64,000 bases of DNA from Pandoraea captiosa. Lineage in GTDB: Bacteria > Pseudomonadota > Gammaproteobacteria > Burkholderiales > Burkholderiaceae. The stretch is taken from the NCBI RefSeq assembly GCF_902459775.1, contig NZ_CABPSQ010000002.1, positions 124,001-188,000 of the forward strand. Direction: 5' to 3'. The position numbers and the translations under genes are program-made. Shown one piece after another: positions 1 through 8,335 of this stretch (the stretch's first letter is position 1; the number at the start of each line of letters is the position of its first letter). Under the pieces are notes generated by a model, which was given only the letters and a program-made list of their open reading frames with translations, did not search any database and had not been told where the DNA came from.

Positions 1-2
1 AA

Positions 3-590
3 GTGCTCGCGCACTGGCGGCAGATTCTGCTGGCCATCGGGATCACGATCGGCGGAACGGTGGCGTTTTACACGTTCACCGTCTACATGCAGAAATTCCT
101 CGTGAATTCGGTCGGCCTGTCGAAGGAGACGTCGACGTTCGTCTCCACGATCGCGCTGTTGCTTTACATGCCGCTCCAACCGTTGTTCGGGCTGTTGTCC
201 GACGTGATCGGCCGTCGCAAGGTGCTGATGATCTTCGGGGTGAGCACCACCCTCTTCTCCGTGCCGCTCTTCACGGCGTTGAGCCACACGCAGGACCCGC
301 TGGTCGCGTTCGCCTTGTCGTTTGCGGGGCTGGTCATGCTGTCCGGCTTTACGTCGGTCCACATGCTCGCCAAGACCGAACTGTTTCCGCCGCGCATCCG
401 TGCGCTGGCCGTCGGGTTCCCGTATGCGCTGACCACCGCCATTCTCGGCGGCACGACGGAGTTCGTCGCATTGCGCTTCAAGGCGAGCGGTCACGAAGCA
501 TATTTCTACTGGTATGTGACGATTTGCGCGGCCATCTCGCTGGTTGTCTACCTGAAGATGCCGGAGACGCGCGGTCGCAAATTCGACTGA
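3..590 (+). CDS. MFS transporter, C-terminal part (cut by window edge)
   Basis: This is the C-terminal half of a major facilitator superfamily permease; the reading frame is open to the left edge, so the GTG at position 3 is not taken as the true start. It shows about five hydrophobic helices, an inter-helix loop with the MFS-type GLLSDVIGRRK signature (about residues 65-75 of the visible part), and ends with the PETRGRKFD tail seen in metabolite:H+ symporters and sugar porters. The family imports organic acids or similar solutes across the inner membrane with protons. The substrate cannot be told from this fragment. It resembles the general type of the MFS gene at the other end of the window. 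Confidence 0.85.
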   Translation: MLAHWRQILLAIGITIGGTVAFYTFTVYMQKFLVNSVGLSKETSTFVSTIALLLYMPLQPLFGLLSDVIGRRKVLMIFGVSTTLFSVPLFTALSHTQDPLVAFALSFAGLVMLSGFTSVHMLAKTELFPPRIRALAVGFPYALTTAILGGTTEFVALRFKASGHEAYFYWYVTICAAISLVVYLKMPETRGRKFD

Positions 591-917
591 CGACGCCACT
601 CGGCGGCGTGGCCTGTCGCAGCGCCGCGCCGCTAGGGCGAAGGGATTGCGCAATGTCCCATATGGCAACGAGGGAGCGCCCTCGCATGCGCGCGGAATCC
701 AAAGACCGGCGGTTGGTATCGCAAAGAACGGCGTGAAATGGGTGACAGCATGGGGCTTCCATCGCGAATACGTGGGATACGGGCTGTCACCACCTGACCG
801 CCTCACGCGTCAGCGCGTCGAACGCATCAGGCACATCTCGAACACGGCGCGTGGCGAATGGCGCGTGGTGGGTCGTGTCCTTCGTTCGTGTCCCTTGTTG
901 TTACGGAGACTGCTTGC
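591..917. other. intergenic, no gene seen
   Basis: This stretch between the MFS gene and the next gene has short open frames on both strands, but none has a good ribosome binding site or a recognisable product. A short inverted repeat with ACGCC and GGCGT arms near 592-608 may help end transcription of the MFS gene. The purine-rich CGGAG at 904-908 is the ribosome binding site of the next gene. Confidence 0.5.
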
Positions 918-1454
918 ATGCTGTTGTCTTCCATTCCGGAACTCAGTCTTGTCCTGCCTTCGGATATGGACGAGGCGTCCCGGGCCACCGCGACGCCCGA
1001 TATCGGGCAAGATCTCGCGGGCGTCGTCAACTTCACCGAACCGCTCGGTCCCCTGCCTTTCCCGCCAGTGCCGCCGGATCCGGACACGGCTTTTCGATTC
1101 CAGTCGGACTTTGTTGGCCTGAGCGAAGACCTGTCCTCTGACATCGTGATGCACTGGGCGAGCGCCGTGCAACGCGGCGGCGGCACGCCGCAATGGCAGG
1201 CGTTTGTCGCGCGATGGCAAGCGACGATGCCCGGCCTGCACAAACGCTACGCGCTGTTCCATCTGCTGATTCTTCACTTCGGGCGGCTCGATCCGCGATT
1301 GCGGCTTCCCGCGCTGGCGTGCTTTCTGGCGGATGGACCGCAGGGGCGGGCCGCCGTGCAGCGCAACTGGAAGCGGATCGGGCTCGGCAAATTCGCGCGC
1401 GGGCAGTGGCCGACGGTGCAGCGAATGCTGCGTGAGGCGGGATTGCTACGGTGA
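918..1454 (+). CDS. hypothetical protein, 178 aa
   Basis: I do not recognise this protein. The frame is open from 858, but the ATG at 918 is chosen because CGGAG lies nine bases upstream at 904-908. The first 60 residues are acidic and proline-rich (LGPLPFPPVPPDPDTAF), which suggests a flexible start. The second half is basic, with Trp and Leu (WQAFVARWQATMPGLHKRY, then RNWKRIGLGKFARGQWP) and probably helical. There is no signal peptide or membrane segment, so it is probably cytoplasmic. It stands alone between an MFS gene and a tRNA on the opposite strand. Codon use is GC-rich like the core genome. Confidence 0.6.
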   Translation: MLLSSIPELSLVLPSDMDEASRATATPDIGQDLAGVVNFTEPLGPLPFPPVPPDPDTAFRFQSDFVGLSEDLSSDIVMHWASAVQRGGGTPQWQAFVARWQATMPGLHKRYALFHLLILHFGRLDPRLRLPALACFLADGPQGRAAVQRNWKRIGLGKFARGQWPTVQRMLREAGLLR

Positions 1455-1504
1455 GACGGCCGACGGACGCGGCGCCGGGAGAAGCCTTTTGGCCGGGGAA
1501 AAAC

Positions 1505-1536
1505 GAAAAAGGCAGAAGACCTTTCGATCTTCTGCC
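1505..1536 (-). terminator. Rho-independent terminator after tRNA-Leu
   Basis: A perfect 9-bp stem (1511-1519 pairs with 1528-1536, GGCAGAAGA arms) with an 8-base loop is followed on the minus strand by a T-run (the A-run at 1506-1510 on the plus strand). It lies 12 bases after the tRNA 3' end. Confidence 0.85.
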
Positions 1537-1547
1537 TTCTGAAACCT

Positions 1548-1632
1548 TGGTGCCGACGGCGAGACTCGAACTCGCACAGCTTTCGCCACTACCCCCTCAA
1601 GATAGCGTGTCTACCAATTTCACCACGTCGGC
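1548..1632 (-). tRNA. tRNA-Leu (GAG anticodon)
   Basis: On the minus strand an 85-nt tRNA folds cleanly: acceptor arm GCCGACG pairing with CGTCGGC, a D arm containing AATTGGTAGAC, an anticodon stem CTATC/GGTAG around loop TTGAGGG giving anticodon GAG, a long class II variable arm (GGCGAAAGC) typical of leucine, a T loop with GTTCGAGTC, discriminator A, and an encoded CCA at 1548-1550. It should decode CUC and CUU. A strong terminator follows. Confidence 0.95.
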
Positions 1633-1671
1633 TTTGTCCTGCAAGGGAGCGCGATTGTAACGGGAAAATTA

Positions 1672-3558
1672 TCAGGCGGCAAGCCGTTGCGAGCCGCCGA
1701 CCACCGACAGCGCGGGCGCATGCGGGCTGCCGAAGCCGTTGGCGCCCACATGATGGCCTTCCCGAAGGCGGAAGCGCGCCACCGTCTCCGCCAGCATGCG
1801 GGCCTGCTCGCTGAGCATTGCCGATGCCGCCGCAGACTCTTCCACCAGTGCCGCGTTTTGTTGCGTCGCCTGATCCATTTCCGACACCGACCGGTCGATC
1901 TGGCTGATGCCCGCGCTTTGCTCGGTCATCGCGCCGTGAATCTCGCTGACCAGACGCTGCACACGCGCGATGCCGTCCACGATTTCGTTCATCGTCGTGC
2001 CGGCCGCCTGCACGCGCTCGGTGCCGCTCTTCACGTTCTGAACGGACGTCTCGATCAGCGCCTTGATTTCCTGGGCCGCTGCCGCGCTGCGTTGCGCCAG
2101 CGTTCGGACTTCACCGGCGACCACGGCGAAGCCACGTCCCTGCTCGCCGGCCCGTGCGGCTTCGACCGCGGCGTTGAGCGCGAGGATGTTCGTCTGGAAG
2201 GCGATGCCGTCGATCACGCTGATGATTTCGGTGATGCGTTCCGACGATTGCGTGATGGCGGCCATCGTTCCGACCGCATCGGTGACGACCTGACCGCCAC
2301 GCGCGGCTGCGGCGCTGGCCTCGTTGGCCAGACGTGTCGCATGCTCGGCGGTGTCCGCCGTCTGCTTGACGCTCGATGTCAGCTCGGTGAGGGCCGACGA
2401 CGTCTCCTGCAACGACCCGGCTGATGCCTCCGTGCGCTGCGACAGGTCGCGGTTGCCCATCTCGATCTCGCTCGTGGCGGAGGTCATCGACGACACGCCC
2501 GTGCGCACGTCGAGCATCACCGTGCTGATCTTGTCGACGAACGCGTTGAAGGACTTCGAGATCTGCGCCACTTCGTCGTGGCCGGTCACATCCAGACGCT
2601 GCGTCATGTCGCCGTCGCCCGAGCCGATGGTGTCCATGGCGTCGCGCACGATCGACAGGCGCTTGAAGGCGCGCGAGGTGAAGACCGAGGCGATCAGCAG
2701 CGCAGCGAGCGTGAGCACGACCAGCGTCACGACGGTGGCTGTCAGCACATGCGTGAGGCCGGCGGTGGCTTCCGCACGGTCGAGGGCGACGACCAGATAC
2801 CAGTCCGTACCGGGAATGCGTTTGGCCTTGAGCAGCTTGAGGGCGCCGGACAGTTCCATCGACACCGGTGCGGCGCCATCAGCGGCCATGCCGGCCAGCG
2901 AGTCGGCCGTGAGCGTCGGCGAGACATCCGTCGAGGGCTTGAGCGAGTACTTGCTGTCCGGGTGAGCGATCACCTGCCCGTCGCTGGCGACCACGAGCGC
3001 GAGGCTCGACGGCGTGGGGTGCACGGCCTTGATGATGTCCTGCACGCCAGTGAGCGCCACCGCGCCGCTAATGGCCCCGATCGTCTGGCCGTCACGCACG
3101 AGCGGTGCGGTGAAGGCGACGTAGGGAATGCCCGTCGACGAGTCGCCGTAGGGTTTCGTGACGGTCAGCTTGCCGGCCGCCACCGCGCTCTTGTACCAGG
3201 GGCGGGCGGTCGGGTCGTAGTCCGCCGGGGTAGGCGCAGTGGAAAAGAAGGTCTTGTCCGACCAGCCGATGCTGGTGATCGGGAAGTCGTTGGTCTTGCC
3301 CATGAGCTTTACAAGCCCGCCCGGGTCGCCTTTTTCGACGACTTGCGACGTCGCCACGACGGCCTGCGCCTTGTCGGCGGACCAGCGCTCGACGGTGCCG
3401 GCATTACCGGTGGCCACGGCCGAGAGTGTGTGCTCGATGCTCGACATCATGCTGTCGCGCACGATCACGTAGGTCGTAACGCCTGAGAGGATCAGCGCGC
3501 CCACGACCGTCAGGCAGGTGATGAGCAGAATCCGGGTTCGCAACGAAGTGACTTTCAT
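1672..3558 (-). CDS. methyl-accepting chemotaxis protein with dCache sensor
   Basis: This is a transmembrane chemoreceptor of 628 aa that passes ligand signals to CheA/CheW. Residues ~10-32 are the first membrane helix. A periplasmic double-Cache domain follows (~35-275) and contains the ARPWYKSAV motif after a tyrosine, like the amino-acid-binding dCache motif (Y, R, W, Y), so amino acids are plausible ligands by inference. A second helix (~273-295), a HAMP linker (~297-350) and a long MA signalling hairpin follow, with the conserved tip [20 protein letters not shown]. No C-terminal CheR/CheB docking pentapeptide is visible (the end is GGSQRLAA). A candidate sigma-28 promoter lies upstream. 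A broken copy of its dCache segment sits at 4550-4648. Confidence 0.93.
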   Translation of the reverse strand: MKVTSLRTRILLITCLTVVGALILSGVTTYVIVRDSMMSSIEHTLSAVATGNAGTVERWSADKAQAVVATSQVVEKGDPGGLVKLMGKTNDFPITSIGWSDKTFFSTAPTPADYDPTARPWYKSAVAAGKLTVTKPYGDSSTGIPYVAFTAPLVRDGQTIGAISGAVALTGVQDIIKAVHPTPSSLALVVASDGQVIAHPDSKYSLKPSTDVSPTLTADSLAGMAADGAAPVSMELSGALKLLKAKRIPGTDWYLVVALDRAEATAGLTHVLTATVVTLVVLTLAALLIASVFTSRAFKRLSIVRDAMDTIGSGDGDMTQRLDVTGHDEVAQISKSFNAFVDKISTVMLDVRTGVSSMTSATSEIEMGNRDLSQRTEASAGSLQETSSALTELTSSVKQTADTAEHATRLANEASAAAARGGQVVTDAVGTMAAITQSSERITEIISVIDGIAFQTNILALNAAVEAARAGEQGRGFAVVAGEVRTLAQRSAAAAQEIKALIETSVQNVKSGTERVQAAGTTMNEIVDGIARVQRLVSEIHGAMTEQSAGISQIDRSVSEMDQATQQNAALVEESAAASAMLSEQARMLAETVARFRLREGHHVGANGFGSPHAPALSVVGGSQRLAA

Positions 3559-4017
3559 GGGCTTTCATCGGTAGGCCCGCGAGCGAGCCGTGGATTGGGG
3601 GGCAACTGCTCGGGCGGGACTGACGGTGCCGTCGCAGCGAAACATTGGTGCCATTACGTCCATACTCTCTGCGCTTACGGCGCAATGCGGCGTTAACTTT
3701 AATGAACGCAGATCAATGCCCGTGCCTGGGGCCTCAACGGCGGCGCTTCATGGGGTTCGATGGCCGTCGACCATCGATTTCGGTCCGCGAGACGTGCACC
3801 CACCTTGGGCAGCCTCTCCCTCTATTGGTGTCCCTCCGGGCGAAAGGCGACTCGGAATCGGGATTGTTCAATCGTGATGCGAGATGGAAGACCCCGTGGC
3901 GCGATTGGGAAGCGACGCTACCGGCCGCTGGATCGCAAAGCGGGCGGTTCGTATCTGAAAGAGAGGCGCCATCGGAGTGACATGATGAAATCCCCAACCA
4001 ACCGAAGGAGTTCCATC
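3559..4017. other. intergenic between divergent genes
   Basis: This gap holds the upstream regions of the chemoreceptor (minus) and of the unknown gene at 4018 (plus). Beyond the candidate sigma-28 promoter at 3674-3701 I see no RNA, repeat or convincing gene. An open frame runs through from 3760, but its product before 4018 looks unconstrained. Confidence 0.5.
3674..3701 (-). promoter_or_regulatory. candidate sigma-28 (FliA) promoter of the chemoreceptor
   Basis: On the minus strand TAAA (3701-3698) is followed, after 16 bases, by GCCGTAAG (3681-3674). The known FliA consensus is TAAA, about 15 bases, then GCCGATAA. It lies about 115 bases upstream of the chemoreceptor start. Chemoreceptors are often under flagellar sigma control. 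The spacing is one base long and two bases of the -10 differ, so this is tentative. Confidence 0.35.
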
Positions 4018-4539
4018 ATGGAGTCGTCATCGATCAACCTCAGCGGCCGTGGTTCGCCGATTCAGCTTTCCGACAGTGATCGTCCATACGCCGACATGCC
4101 TCAGGGTTTCGCTGCGGACGTGGCAGGCCTTTCGCAGACGGCGAGCACACAACCATTTGGGCAGCAGAGCGCGGCAGCTCCCGTTCAGGCGCTACGCACG
4201 GCTAATGCGCGGTCTTCGGAGTTTCCCTTCGAGGCGTTTTACGCGCTCTGGAAGAAGATCGTCGCGGTGGGCGGGCTGGAAGAGCGACACATAGAGGAGC
4301 TTGAGGAATTCAGGCCGAGTCCGGAAAACTTCAAGGAGATCCTGAACAACATCGACATCTTCGATAAACCGGACCGCCAGACTGCCTTAAAAGTCATCGT
4401 CGAGATCGTACCGCCGTACGACAAGTCTGCACTGGTCTTGTGTGCGTTGTCCTTTGACGTTGCGTGGCTGGAAAAATTTGACGAGACGCATAGAAAAGCA
4501 GTGATAGGCCTCTTGCAGTCTGTCAGACGCAGTGAATGA
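4018..4539 (+). CDS. hypothetical protein, 173 aa, in low-GC island
   Basis: I do not recognise this protein. ATG 4018 is chosen because a strong GAAGGAG (4004-4010) precedes it at good spacing; the frame is open further upstream without a better start. The first ~65 residues are Ser/Gln/Ala-rich and look disordered (MESSSINLSGRGSPIQLSDS). From ~67 on the protein is compact and helical, with aromatic positions (FPFEAFYALWKKIV) and the stretch NIDIFDKPDRQTALKVIVE. No signal peptide or membrane helix is seen. A disordered Ser-rich start followed by a folded domain is also how the repeat proteins at 5146 and 6619 are built, and this would fit an exported effector, but no secretion system is in view. 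Confidence 0.6.
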   Translation: MESSSINLSGRGSPIQLSDSDRPYADMPQGFAADVAGLSQTASTQPFGQQSAAAPVQALRTANARSSEFPFEAFYALWKKIVAVGGLEERHIEELEEFRPSPENFKEILNNIDIFDKPDRQTALKVIVEIVPPYDKSALVLCALSFDVAWLEKFDETHRKAVIGLLQSVRRSE

Positions 4540-4549
4540 GCGGTTCTCG

Positions 4550-4648
4550 CTGGCTGCCACCGCGCTCTTGTGCCAAGGGCGCGGCGGTCGGGTTGTAGTC
4601 CGCCGGGGTAGGCGCAGTGGAGAAGAAGGTCTTATCCGCCCAGCCGAT
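4550..4648 (-). pseudogene. fragment of a chemoreceptor dCache domain
   Basis: About 99 bases closely match the internal segment ~3173-3270 of the chemoreceptor gene in the same (minus) orientation. Shared runs include GTAGTCCGCCGGGGTAGGCG. By eye some nine to eleven positions differ, and one extra base in the GGGCGCGGCGG run breaks the reading frame. The matching part encodes the region around ARPWYKSAV of the sensor. There is no start, no rest of the gene and no continued similarity on either side, so this is a dead fragment left by duplication or gene loss. Confidence 0.8.
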
Positions 4649-4899
4649 TGAACGCGCAACAGACGGCGCGCCATTCGGAAGTCGGCGCGGCCCTCAATGC
4701 CGGACCGGTCACGCTCGACGCGCCAAACGGTTCCGCTGCTGCCGCAGTCGCGCGCAGCACAACGTCTCGACGTCTTGCCCCGCAGGCACACATTCTTCTC
4801 TCCGGGAACGGCATTCCACACCCCGACAATCCCCTCGTCGCCGAACCTCGCATTTTCACGGCGAGATTTTTCCTGTGGCCCTGCAACCGACGTTGCTGA
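4648..4899 (+). CDS. uncertain short open frame, 83 aa, possibly a remnant
   Basis: This TTG-started open frame has no clear ribosome binding site. Its translation begins Ala/Ser-rich (GAALNAGPVTLDAPNGSAA), resembling in composition the N-terminal tails of the neighbouring repeat proteins. It then reads through SGNGIPHPDNPLVAEPRIF and stops. It starts exactly where the chemoreceptor fragment ends. It could be the remnant of another member of the unknown family or simply non-coding. The rest of the 4540-5145 gap has no other gene I can support. Confidence 0.2.
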   Translation: MNAQQTARHSEVGAALNAGPVTLDAPNGSAAAAVARSTTSRRLAPQAHILLSGNGIPHPDNPLVAEPRIFTARFFLWPCNRRC

Positions 4900-5011
4900 G
4901 AGTCAATGCAAAAGCGAGGAAGGGGCATGGGCACACCCCTATTCGCTGCCCGGGCGAACGTCACAAGGCGGGTCGAAGCCATACGCGGGCGCACAGCCCA
5001 GCGCTAAAAAA

Positions 5012-5049
5012 CAAAAGTGAACCGCGCGATGCGTGCCACTGTGAAATGG
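5012..5049 (+). promoter_or_regulatory. conserved upstream element, copy 1
   Basis: A stretch of about 38 bases beginning CAAAAGTGAACCGCGCGAT and running to TGAAATGG recurs upstream of the other full repeat protein (6486-6523). By eye about 30 of 38 positions are identical. The start of the element lies about 134 bases before the ATG here and about 133 before the ATG there, while the sequence between element and gene is not conserved. Conserved position with diverged surroundings suggests a shared promoter or regulator site. Confidence 0.5.
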
Positions 5050-5145
5050 CCGTCGGCCTAACGGTGTTGCGCTTTCAACGTTCCGGTCATCGGCATCGCC
5101 GGTTCGAGCCTTCGGACCCCTCTCTCATCGTTGAGGAGTTGACCT

Positions 5146-6363
5146 ATGGAAAACCGGATTTCTTCCAGCCTGCACCCGGTCGCGGCCGCCGCGCAGACCG
5201 TCGCCCTGAGGACCGAATCGCCACGTGCGCAGGATGCGACGCCAATGGCTGCCGAGCTAACCAATGTTGGGCACGGCCCCGTCATGTCGATGGCGAGTGC
5301 ACCCGCGAGAGCAAACGCCATTGCGGACGTTACGGAGCGTCGGCGATTGGCTTGCGCTCGCGTGGATAGCGAGTTCAATGATTTGTGGAGGGCTGTCGAG
5401 GAGGGATATCGACGCGAACACGACGCCAGGACGCCTAAATCCTTTTATTCGTTGTCGGAGTCCGATAAGCGGCTAGTGGTCAAGCGCGCAGTTGATGAGG
5501 TGTTCAAGGAAAACGCCAACAGAATCGACGGATACTTCAATCGCCTCACTGCCAATGCGGATGTCAAGGAGCACCTAAAAAAATCGATATCTCAGGGAAC
5601 GCGCGACGCCGCATATGCGTTGTTCGGAAACCTGGATGTGTATTCCGACAAGCGTACGCATCTTATGAATCGAATAACCAAATATGGCATGGTCTATAGC
5701 GACGACAGCTGGCATCTGGCACACGCGAAAGACGACATGTGGAGCGCGGTTCGCAAAGCCGTATATGAGGAACAGGCGATCTCGGTGCCGGAGTCTTTCG
5801 ACAACTTAACGGAAGTCGAAAAGAAAAAGCTGGCAAAACTAACGGTCGACTGGGTGTTCAGTCCGGTGAATGACGAGACCGCTCCATGGTTTGAAAAATT
5901 CACCGCGGACACGACCATCCAGCCCTATCTGACGAATACCGTGCCCTACGAAACGTACCGAGAAGTGGCGAAAGCGGAAAGTCTGGCGCGCGTCAGAGAT
6001 CTGATCGACGCGTATGGCATGCGTGAGGAGGACACGAAAAATACCATTGAAACCGCGAAAGCCGAGATATTGGAAGTCGTTCGAAACGGTGTTGCCGAGC
6101 GAAAAAACACTACCGGCCCGGAGTCCTTCATGTACCTGACCGAGGACGCCAAGCGCAAAGTCGCAAAACTGACCATCGATTGGGCGCTGAATCCGATAAA
6201 TCAGGAAACGGAGCTTTGGTTTTACGAGGTTGTCGGGAAAGAATTTTTCAGAAATTACGTGAAGAACACTGTCCCGAAGGCGACTTATGAGGCGATCATA
6301 AAGTGCGGCGGACTTGGGCGCGTGAAAGATACGATTTTGGATTACGACATGCTGCAAGGTTGA
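5146..6363 (+). CDS. unknown repeat protein A, three ~105-aa repeats
   Basis: I do not recognise this 405-aa family. ATG 5146 follows GAGGAG at 5131-5136. Residues 1-70 are low-complexity and contain MAAELTNVGHGPV (34-46), nearly identical to a motif in the protein at 6619. Three repeats follow: ~71-185 (type B, with FNRLTANADVKEHLKK), ~190-295 and ~302-405 (type A, with DWVFSPVNDET or DWALNPINQET, then NTVPYETY or NTVPKATY and an aromatic-Met-Leu end such as YDMLQG). Each repeat starts with a helix like MWSAVRKAVYEE followed by PESFxxLTExxKxKxAKLT. The repeats look alpha-helical, with no signal peptide or membrane helix. GC is visibly lower than in flanking genes, suggesting acquisition. A scaffold or effector role is only a guess. 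Confidence 0.75.
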   Translation: MENRISSSLHPVAAAAQTVALRTESPRAQDATPMAAELTNVGHGPVMSMASAPARANAIADVTERRRLACARVDSEFNDLWRAVEEGYRREHDARTPKSFYSLSESDKRLVVKRAVDEVFKENANRIDGYFNRLTANADVKEHLKKSISQGTRDAAYALFGNLDVYSDKRTHLMNRITKYGMVYSDDSWHLAHAKDDMWSAVRKAVYEEQAISVPESFDNLTEVEKKKLAKLTVDWVFSPVNDETAPWFEKFTADTTIQPYLTNTVPYETYREVAKAESLARVRDLIDAYGMREEDTKNTIETAKAEILEVVRNGVAERKNTTGPESFMYLTEDAKRKVAKLTIDWALNPINQETELWFYEVVGKEFFRNYVKNTVPKATYEAIIKCGGLGRVKDTILDYDMLQG

Positions 6364-6485
6364 GATTGGCGAATGCCTCCGCGCAAGGGCCAAGCGTGCG
6401 TCAGGCCTTTCCCCAATCAATGACTTCCTCAATCTCCCAACCGTGACCGGCTCGCTTCACCGTCCCAAAGCGGCCGGTCGGAAAG

Positions 6486-6523
6486 CAAAAGTGCACCGCG
6501 AGATCAGTGCCAATCTGAAATTC
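6486..6523 (+). promoter_or_regulatory. conserved upstream element, copy 2
   Basis: This is the partner of the element at 5012-5049: CAAAAGTGCACCGCGAGAT followed by CAGTGCCAATCTGAAATT. It lies about 133 bases before the ATG at 6619. The two genes are separated by 255 bases, so this element could give the second gene its own promoter rather than an operon with the first. Confidence 0.5.
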
Positions 6524-6618
6524 CCATCAGACAGAGGACAGGCATCGCGGACGCCTCTACCGCACGTCACACCAGTCGAATTTCCCTTCGAATTCTCTGA
6601 TTACTCAGGAGCAGAATC

Positions 6619-8247
6619 ATGTACAGCCCCTCAAGTACGACCGGGTCCGCCGGTGGCGCTACGAATATCCCTGCAAGGCTGCAACCGGAAGACACCAGTC
6701 CAAAAAACTGTCCCCCTAAAACGGCGGAAATGGCCGCCGAGCTAAGCACGATTGGGCACAGCCCGGTACCGTCACTGGCAGGCCTGCAGATCGGACGGGA
6801 CGCGATAGTGTCGACGGCCGAAAATCTTCGTTCGGCGACGGTTCGCACCGAAACGGAGGACATTTTGCCGGCAACGGAACGCATGAAAGCGGCAGTTCGC
6901 GAGGGCGTTCGCAACAAGCAGGACGTTGTGGCTCCGCCATGGTTTAGAGAGCTCTCTGAAGATGCAAAGCGGAAGGTTGCAAAACAGGTTGTCGACTGGG
7001 TGTTTAGTCCAGTCAATAACGAAACCGAGCGTTGGTTCAACCGATTTACCGCAGACAAATATATTCAGAAGTACTTAAAAAATACCGTTTCCGAAACAAC
7101 ATACGAGGAAGTCGGTCGACTCACTTGCCTAAGGCATGTCAAAGAAAGAATCAAAAATTACGGCATGCTGGAAGGGCAAGGCAACGACATCCGTCCGCCG
7201 CTTGACAGGTGGAGCCGCGCGCAAAGGATCGAGAACGCAAAAGAGGAGATGTGGGAAGCGCTTCGCGAGGCATTCCGTGACCGTCAAAGCGTTGCGGTGC
7301 CGGTGTCGTTCCACGCGCTACACGAAGAGGATAAGAAAGAGGTTGTCCGACTAACGGTCTCCTGGGTGTTTTCGCCCGTCGATAAACACACGCATCGGTG
7401 GCTGGAGTGCCTTGTCGCGGGAGAGGGTCTCCGGCCTTATCTAAAGCATACCGTCCCACGGGAAACCTACGACAAGGCCGTGCGAATCGGATTGAATTTC
7501 GTCCGCGAGACAGTTGACGAGTACGGCATGTTGGTAGAGGAAGGAGGGGGGCACTCGCGAATTAAACTTGCCGTCGGCGATTTATGGCGTGCGGTTCTGG
7601 ACGGCGTTGCGAACCGGTGCGATGCCAAAACGCCCGCGTCGTTCGGGGGGCTGTCGAAAGCGGAAAGGCGCCAGGTCGTGCAACACACGGTTGCGAGGCT
7701 GCTTCCCGTTGGATCGACGAAGTTTGAAGACCATTTCAATCGGCTCACCGCCAATAACGACGTGAAGCCATTTCTGAAAGGAACATTGTTGCAGAGCGAC
7801 GCGGATGGAATTTCGCGCAAGATGGAAAACGCTGGCAGCCAGGTGCTATCCAATGTCATGTCCCGGATATATCAATACAGGATGGTCGCCTACCGCTCCG
7901 AAGATCCTGTGGAGCAAGCCAGATATGACTTATGGGAAGCGGTGCTCGACGGCGTGTCCGATGACGAGGAAGCCACTACGCCCGCTTCGTTCAGGAATCT
8001 CTCTTCGTCCGACAATAAACAAGCTGCCGTCAAAGGCGCGGTTAGCCGCCTGAAGTCCCTGCAGGCGTGGCAGATCAAGTCGCATTTCGATTGTCTTACC
8101 GCGAACCCGGATGTTGAGCCCTATCTGAAGGGGTCGATGACAAAGACCCACTATGTCGCGATCGAAAGCAAACTGAAGTATTTCACCAGCATCCAGATCT
8201 GGCGCGAAGTCACGGCCAAGATTGAGAAGTACCAGATGCGTGGTTAA
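6619..8247 (+). CDS. unknown repeat protein B, four ~105-aa repeats
   Basis: This is a 542-aa paralogue of the protein at 5146. ATG 6619 follows AGGAG at 6608-6612. The N-terminal ~80 residues are low-complexity and carry MAAELSTIGHSPV (38-50). Repeats run at about 85-190 and 207-312 (type A, with DWVFSPVNNET or SWVFSPVDKHT, then KNTVSETTY or KHTVPRETY and NYGML or EYGML), and 320-425 and 432-542 (type B, with FNRLTANNDVKPFLKG or FDCLTANPDVEPYLKG). The order is A-A-B-B, against B-A-A in the neighbour, so domains have been shuffled or duplicated. No enzyme motif, signal peptide or membrane segment is seen. GC and codon use are lower than in the core genome. Function unknown. Confidence 0.75.
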   Translation: MYSPSSTTGSAGGATNIPARLQPEDTSPKNCPPKTAEMAAELSTIGHSPVPSLAGLQIGRDAIVSTAENLRSATVRTETEDILPATERMKAAVREGVRNKQDVVAPPWFRELSEDAKRKVAKQVVDWVFSPVNNETERWFNRFTADKYIQKYLKNTVSETTYEEVGRLTCLRHVKERIKNYGMLEGQGNDIRPPLDRWSRAQRIENAKEEMWEALREAFRDRQSVAVPVSFHALHEEDKKEVVRLTVSWVFSPVDKHTHRWLECLVAGEGLRPYLKHTVPRETYDKAVRIGLNFVRETVDEYGMLVEEGGGHSRIKLAVGDLWRAVLDGVANRCDAKTPASFGGLSKAERRQVVQHTVARLLPVGSTKFEDHFNRLTANNDVKPFLKGTLLQSDADGISRKMENAGSQVLSNVMSRIYQYRMVAYRSEDPVEQARYDLWEAVLDGVSDDEEATTPASFRNLSSSDNKQAAVKGAVSRLKSLQAWQIKSHFDCLTANPDVEPYLKGSMTKTHYVAIESKLKYFTSIQIWREVTAKIEKYQMRG

Positions 8248-8335
8248 CTCCGTTACGTGCCCTTCGCTCGGAACGCATCCGGTGGGCCGCGCGAAAGATG
8301 CGGCTGTGCATGGCGACATACGTCAAGATTGACCC

